A stretch of 64,000 nucleotides of DNA from Streptomyces geranii (GTDB taxonomy: Bacteria; Actinomycetota; Actinomycetes; Streptomycetales; Streptomycetaceae): assembly GCF_002954775.1 (NCBI RefSeq), contig NZ_PJME01000007.1, positions 248,001-312,000 on the forward strand, given 5' to 3'. Below the pieces are notes generated by a model. The model was not told the DNA's origin. It worked only from the letters and a program-made list of their open reading frames with translations, and searched no databases. Positions 60,609 through 64,000 of this stretch are shown piece by piece. Made by a program: the position numbers and the translations under genes. Every line of letters starts with the position of its first letter. Position 1 is the stretch's first letter.

Positions 60609-61310
60609 ATGAGCGACTCACCCGTCGCCCTCATCACCGGCGGCGGCAGCGGAATCGGCGCCGCTGTCGCCCGGCGGCTGCTCGACACCGGTCACCGGGT
60701 CGTCGTCACCGGCCGGGGCGAGCAGCGGCTGCGCGGCTTCGCCGAGGAACTCGGCTCCCCCGAGGGGCTGTTGACGATCGCCGGGAACGCGGCCGAGTAC
60801 GACGACGTGCGCGGAGCCGTCGAGACGGCGCTCAAGGAGTTCGGGCGACTGGACACGGTCGTCGCCAACGCCGGGTTCGCCACCCATGACACGGTCGCCG
60901 AGGGTGACCCGGCCGGCTGGACCGAGATGGTGCTGACCAACGTACTCGGGCCCGCGCTGCTCATCAGGGCCTCGATCGACGCGTTGAAGGAGACCCGGGG
61001 CCGGATCGTGCTGGTCGGCAGTGTCGCCGGGTTCGTCCACACGCCGGGCAACATCTACGGGGCGACCAAGTGGGCGGTGACCGGGCTGGCGGAGAACACC
61101 CGGCGCCAGGTCACGGAGTTCGGGGTCGGCGTCACGCTGGTGGCCCCCGGACGCGTCGAGACCCCGTTCTGGGACAGCTACGGCGGTCTGCCCCCGGGGC
61201 ACCTGCTGACGGCCGACCAGCTGGCCGACTCGATCGTCTGGGCGATCCGGCAGCCCGAGGGAGTCGACGTCAACACCGTGGTCGTACGGCCGATCGGGCA
61301 GCCCAACTGA
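60609..61310 (+). CDS. Short-chain dehydrogenase/reductase
   Basis: A 233-residue NAD(P)-dependent oxidoreductase. The cofactor motif is ALITGGGSGIGAAVARRL, and the following VVVTGRGEQRL has Arg positions favouring NADPH. The catalytic set is Ser (VLVGSVAGF), Tyr and Lys in NIYGATKWAV; VVANAGFA gives the structural Asn-Ala-Gly. ATG at 60609 follows GGGG. The MerR-type promoter suggests induction by a small toxic or redox signal. The substrate is not predictable. Confidence 0.9.
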   Translation: MSDSPVALITGGGSGIGAAVARRLLDTGHRVVVTGRGEQRLRGFAEELGSPEGLLTIAGNAAEYDDVRGAVETALKEFGRLDTVVANAGFATHDTVAEGDPAGWTEMVLTNVLGPALLIRASIDALKETRGRIVLVGSVAGFVHTPGNIYGATKWAVTGLAENTRRQVTEFGVGVTLVAPGRVETPFWDSYGGLPPGHLLTADQLADSIVWAIRQPEGVDVNTVVVRPIGQPN

Positions 61311-61340
61311 CCGAAAGTGCAGCTGAGTCGGCGGCCCGAG

Positions 61341-61376
61341 GGCCCGGTGCCGTGTCCGCGCGCACGGCACCGGGCC
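61341..61376. terminator. Bidirectional terminator, 14-bp perfect stem
   Basis: GGCCCGGTGCCGTG (61341-61354) and CACGGCACCGGGCC (61363-61376) form a perfect stem with an 8-base loop between the convergent SDR and chitosanase genes. Confidence 0.85.
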
Positions 61377-61397
61377 GCTCCGGCTTCCGCGCCGGGG

Positions 61398-62084
61398 TCA
61401 GTTGTCGCGGATGAACTGCCTGGCCAGCTGATCGCCCAGGGAGACCGCCGCGCCGTGGCTCTCGATGGGGGAGACCTGGGAGTTCTTGAACAGGATGTAC
61501 GTCACCCCGGAGTCGGTGCCGCCGGTCTCCGGGTCGGGGTCGATGCCGAGGGCCTGGGCGGTGGCGTACGACGCCTCGCCGATGATCTTCGTGGGGCCGG
61601 TGTCGCCGACGACCGCGTACTGGACCTTGTTGTTGTAGATCACGGCGACCACACCGCCGCCCTTGATGCCCGCGCCGGAGTAGTTCCAGATGGAGCTGGA
61701 GCTGGGCACGACGACGTACGGCAGTGAATCCGCCTTGAGCGGCTTGCCGTTGGACTGGTGGAACGCCGTGTCGTCCTGGTACCAGGGGTCGGTGTTCTCG
61801 TTGCACTTCGACGTGCGCTGGCCGTCGCAGTCGATGTCCATGTCGGCCTTCCAGAACACGGCGCCGTTCTTGCCGCACACCGGGATCGTGGCCGAAGTCT
61901 CCTCGTCGGTGCGGTACTTGCCGTTGGAGAGCTGCGAGCAGGACGTCACCTTGGCGAGGAGGTCGGCCGCGCTGACCGAGCCCTCCCGGACGGAGGGCGG
62001 CCCTGAGGCGTACGAGGGGAGCGCGGCGGCGGCGAGCAGGGCTGCGCCGGTGGCCGCGGCGAGGGTCAGTGTTCGAGAGCGCAC
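61398..62084 (-). CDS. Secreted GH75 chitosanase
   Basis: A 228-residue extracellular enzyme that hydrolyses chitosan. The signal peptide (about 1-26) is followed by LLAKVTSCSQLSNGKYRTD. The GH75 core has AVFWKADMDIDCDG (likely catalytic Asp zone), DPWYQDDTAFHQSNGK, YVVVPSSSSIW and YAVVGDTGPTKIIGEAS with the second acidic residue. The length is normal for this family, first known from fungi. GTG at 62084 follows GAAGGG. A palindrome 18-36 bp upstream suggests repression. Confidence 0.88.
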   Translation of the reverse strand: MRSRTLTLAAATGAALLAAAALPSYASGPPSVREGSVSAADLLAKVTSCSQLSNGKYRTDEETSATIPVCGKNGAVFWKADMDIDCDGQRTSKCNENTDPWYQDDTAFHQSNGKPLKADSLPYVVVPSSSSIWNYSGAGIKGGGVVAVIYNNKVQYAVVGDTGPTKIIGEASYATAQALGIDPDPETGGTDSGVTYILFKNSQVSPIESHGAAVSLGDQLARQFIRDN

Positions 62085-62101
62085 TGTGGGGGGACCCTTC
62101 T

Positions 62102-62120
62102 GTTAGGAAAGTTTCCTTAC
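62102..62120. promoter_or_regulatory. Palindromic operator of the chitosanase gene (CsnR-like)
   Basis: GTTAGGAAAGTTTCCTTAC is a near-perfect palindrome with the core GGAAAGTTTCC. Its position just upstream of the start fits a repressor site. It resembles, from memory, the operator of the ROK-family repressor CsnR that controls chitosanase genes in Streptomyces. Confidence 0.7.
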
Positions 62121-62283
62121 CGGGTGTGATCCAAGGTGGACCTGTCCGCATGCCCGCGTCAACCCTGTCGACGGCTGTCGGTGGTGGGACGTGCCGGAGG
62201 CCGGGCCGGAGCCCGGGGAGGAGGGGCGGAGGGTGGTTCGCGGGGGAGCGCGGGTGTTCGGGCCGGTGCGCGCGGGCAAGCGA

Positions 62284-62327
62284 AACGCCCCGGAACCGCG
62301 ACCGTGGCCGGCGCGGACCGGGGCGTT
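62284..62327 (-). terminator. Terminator downstream of the aldo/keto reductase
   Basis: AACGCCCCGG (62284-62293) and CCGGGGCGTT (62318-62327) form a 10-bp perfect stem. The T-rich end on the minus strand is short. Otherwise nothing is seen in 62121-62362. Confidence 0.65.
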
Positions 62328-62362
62328 GCCGTGGCTGTGGTCAGCCCGCCTCGGAGCTGTCG

Positions 62363-63199
62363 TCAGCCCGTCTCGAAGGTGGCCGGGTCCGGGCCGAGCC
62401 GGCGGTCCTCGTTCAGCGCGCTGATCGCGGCGAGGTCCTCCGTGTCCAGGCTGAAGTCGAAGACCTCGATGTTCTCCTTGATCCGGGACGGCGTCACGGA
62501 CTTGGGGATCACCACGTTCCCGAGCTGGAGGTGCCAGCGCAGGACGATCTGGGCCGGCGTACGCCCGTGCTTCTGGGCGATGGCGACGATCGCGGGGACC
62601 TCCAGCAGGCCCTTGCCCGAGCCGAGCGGGGACCAGGCCTCCGTGGCGATGCCCTGCTCCGCGTGGTACTCGCGGGAGGCGTGCTGCTGGAGGTGCGGGT
62701 GCAGCTCGATCTGGTTGACGGCCGGGATGACCGACGTCTCGGCGAGGAGCCGGTCGAGGTGCTCCGGCAGGAAGTTGGAGACACCGATGGCCTTGGCGCG
62801 GCCGTCCGCGGCGAGCTTCTCGAACGCCTTGTACGTGTCGACGAACTTCCCCTTGGCCGGCTGCGGCCAGTGGATCAGATACAGGTCGACGTACTCCAGG
62901 CCGAGCTTGTCCAGGGAGGTGTCGAAGGCGCGGAGCGTGGAGTCGTACCCCTGGTCGCCGTTCCAGAGCTTGGTGGTGACGAAGAGGTCCGCGCGGGGGA
63001 CGCCGGCGGCGGCGATGGCCTTTCCGGTGCCCTCTTCGTTGCCGTAGATCGCCGCGGTGTCGATGCTGCGGTAGCCGGTCTCGAGTGCGGTGGCGACCGC
63101 CCGCTCCGCCTCGTCGTCCGGCACCTGCCAGACGCCGAAGCCCAGCTGGGGCATCTCGACGCCGTTGTTCAGGATGATCGGGGGGACCTTGCTGCTCAC
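62363..63199 (-). CDS. Aldo/keto reductase (AKR5-like)
   Basis: A 278-residue NADPH-dependent reductase of aldehydes or ketones, probably 2,5-diketo-D-gluconate reductase-like. The catalytic tetrad is Asp47 and Tyr52 (SIDTAAIYGNE), Lys77 (VTTKLWN) and His110 (LIHWPQP). The NADPH site is IPKSVTPSRIKEN near the end, with GVSNF earlier. GTG at 63199 follows GATCGAGAG. The protein is cytoplasmic and the gene stands alone. Confidence 0.92.
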   Translation of the reverse strand: MSSKVPPIILNNGVEMPQLGFGVWQVPDDEAERAVATALETGYRSIDTAAIYGNEEGTGKAIAAAGVPRADLFVTTKLWNGDQGYDSTLRAFDTSLDKLGLEYVDLYLIHWPQPAKGKFVDTYKAFEKLAADGRAKAIGVSNFLPEHLDRLLAETSVIPAVNQIELHPHLQQHASREYHAEQGIATEAWSPLGSGKGLLEVPAIVAIAQKHGRTPAQIVLRWHLQLGNVVIPKSVTPSRIKENIEVFDFSLDTEDLAAISALNEDRRLGPDPATFETG

Positions 63200-63443
63200 G
63201 AGCTCTCGATCCTTCAGTCGTCGGGTGGAACTCCCATGGTCAACGATCACGGGCCGGGATGCATTCCTGATCGCGGACCTCGTCCGCCTGCCCGCGGATT
63301 GGCCGGAAACACCTCGGCCGACGCGAACACATTGGTACGGACTATTGACCGTGGGCTGTCATCCGGCGACTCTGTATCCCGCCAAGGAACGTGATGGTGA
63401 ACGTCGTGCACATATGTAACCCCCCACGTCGAGGTGATCCCCC

Positions 63444-64000
63444 ATGAACACATCCAGGCGAACCCTGCTCGGTGCCGCACTCGGCGGAGCCGCCGGAGCC
63501 GCCGTCGGACTCCCGGCCCTCGCCGGGCCCGCCCACGCCGCCTCCTGGCAGCAGAAGTGGGCGCCCTCCGCGAGCGGTGCCGGGCTCGGTGCCTTCGAGA
63601 CGATCGAGGACGACCGCGCCGACTCCCACACCGCAGGACAGCCGCACATCTACGCCACCGGAAACAACTGGCGCTTCAACATGCACACCCGCGACCGCGA
63701 CACCTCGACCGACCGCCAGCGCCAGGAGGTCACCGGACTGCGCAACGGCAGCGGCAGCAACTACCTCAAGTGGACCGAGGGGCAGACCTGGCGGGTCACG
63801 TACTCGATGTACATCCCCAGCTCCCTCAAGGCGACGACCACCTTCACCCACATCATGCAGATGAAGCAGCCCGGCGCCGGCACCTCGCCGATGGTCGTGC
63901 AGTCGCTGCGCCGGGTGAACGGCGTGCAGACCATCGAACTCAAGCTGCCCATCGACGACATACTCGTCGGCCGTACCGACCTCGAACCGCTCCACGACAG
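63444..64000 (+). CDS. Secreted (Tat-type) protein, polysaccharide-lyase-like, 3' end beyond window
   Basis: The first 185 residues are present. The N-terminus MNTSRRTLLGAALGGAAGAAVG carries a twin-arginine motif, given here in part as SRRTLLG, with cleavage near AHAAS. The mature part is beta-rich, with YSMYIPSSLKATTTFTHIMQ, the sort of strand pattern seen in jelly-roll polysaccharide lyases (PF14099-like). This family call is tentative. ATG at 63444 follows GAGGTGA. It stands 244 bp after the divergent aldo/keto reductase start. Confidence 0.6.
   Translation, partial: MNTSRRTLLGAALGGAAGAAVGLPALAGPAHAASWQQKWAPSASGAGLGAFETIEDDRADSHTAGQPHIYATGNNWRFNMHTRDRDTSTDRQRQEVTGLRNGSGSNYLKWTEGQTWRVTYSMYIPSSLKATTTFTHIMQMKQPGAGTSPMVVQSLRRVNGVQTIELKLPIDDILVGRTDLEPLHD

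Overview
The window is high-GC actinobacterial chromosome, almost certainly Streptomyces. The evidence is a strong third-position G/C bias, frequent GTG starts with purine-rich ribosome sites, many 4-8 bp start/stop overlaps, abundant secreted polysaccharidases with family 2 cellulose-binding modules (CBM2), and very few TTA codons. I call 56 protein genes. Two are cut by the window ends. I saw no rRNA, tRNA, CRISPR array, transposase or prophage. Many long open frames opposite real genes are codon-bias shadows and are left out.

Layout. 1-10.4 kb: a truncated tandem 3-hydroxyacyl-CoA dehydrogenase, a HEAT-repeat protein, an acetyltransferase, a radical SAM gene behind two LexA-type boxes, an SRPBCC protein, an MFS transporter fused to three carboxypeptidase-regulatory-like domains, a PAS-GAF-PP2C-ATPase sensor phosphatase and a methyltransferase. 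10.4-11.4 kb is non-coding and repeat-rich. 11.4-18.6 kb: a six-gene operon (alpha/beta hydrolase, MFS exporter, M55 D-aminopeptidase, M20, S9 and S66 peptidases) that looks built to degrade D-amino-acid or cell-wall peptides. 18.6-27.3 kb: LapA-like membrane protein, acetyltransferase, type II NADH dehydrogenase-like flavoprotein, orphan GvpL/F, small hydrophobic protein, methyltransferase, PAP2-lipid kinase fusion, histidine phosphatase, ABC-F ATPase and a small conserved protein.

27.5-30.3 kb is a regulatory patch: a SigB/SigF-type sigma factor, a PAS-GAF protein and a GAF-ANTAR protein. The first two each carry a rare TTA codon, which suggests control by the bldA tRNA. 30.5-38 kb: a secreted membrane-anchored protein, an aminotransferase-fold protein that lacks the PLP lysine coupled to a metallo-beta-lactamase-fold enzyme, a second MBL enzyme with a DedA protein, a recombinase-fold-like orphan and a membrane phosphatase fused to a holin-like domain. 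38-46.8 kb: OsmC, a stand-alone DnaK paralogue, a DUF574 methyltransferase, two HTH regulators, a pterin dehydratase, a methyltransferase and a WYL regulator facing its probable target across a perfect palindrome.

46.8-58.5 kb is a plant-polysaccharide locus: PL11 rhamnogalacturonan lyase, GH74, GH48, GH5 and GH6, four of them with CBM2. GH48 and GH5 diverge around a perfect CebR-type box, so cello-oligosaccharide induction is the expected control. This resembles the SCO6545-SCO6548 cellulase locus of S. coelicolor (from memory, not searched). 58.6-64 kb: a phytanoyl-CoA dioxygenase-like enzyme divergent from a His-rich methyltransferase, an SDR behind a MerR-type promoter, a GH75 chitosanase with a palindromic operator, an aldo/keto reductase and the start of another secreted protein.
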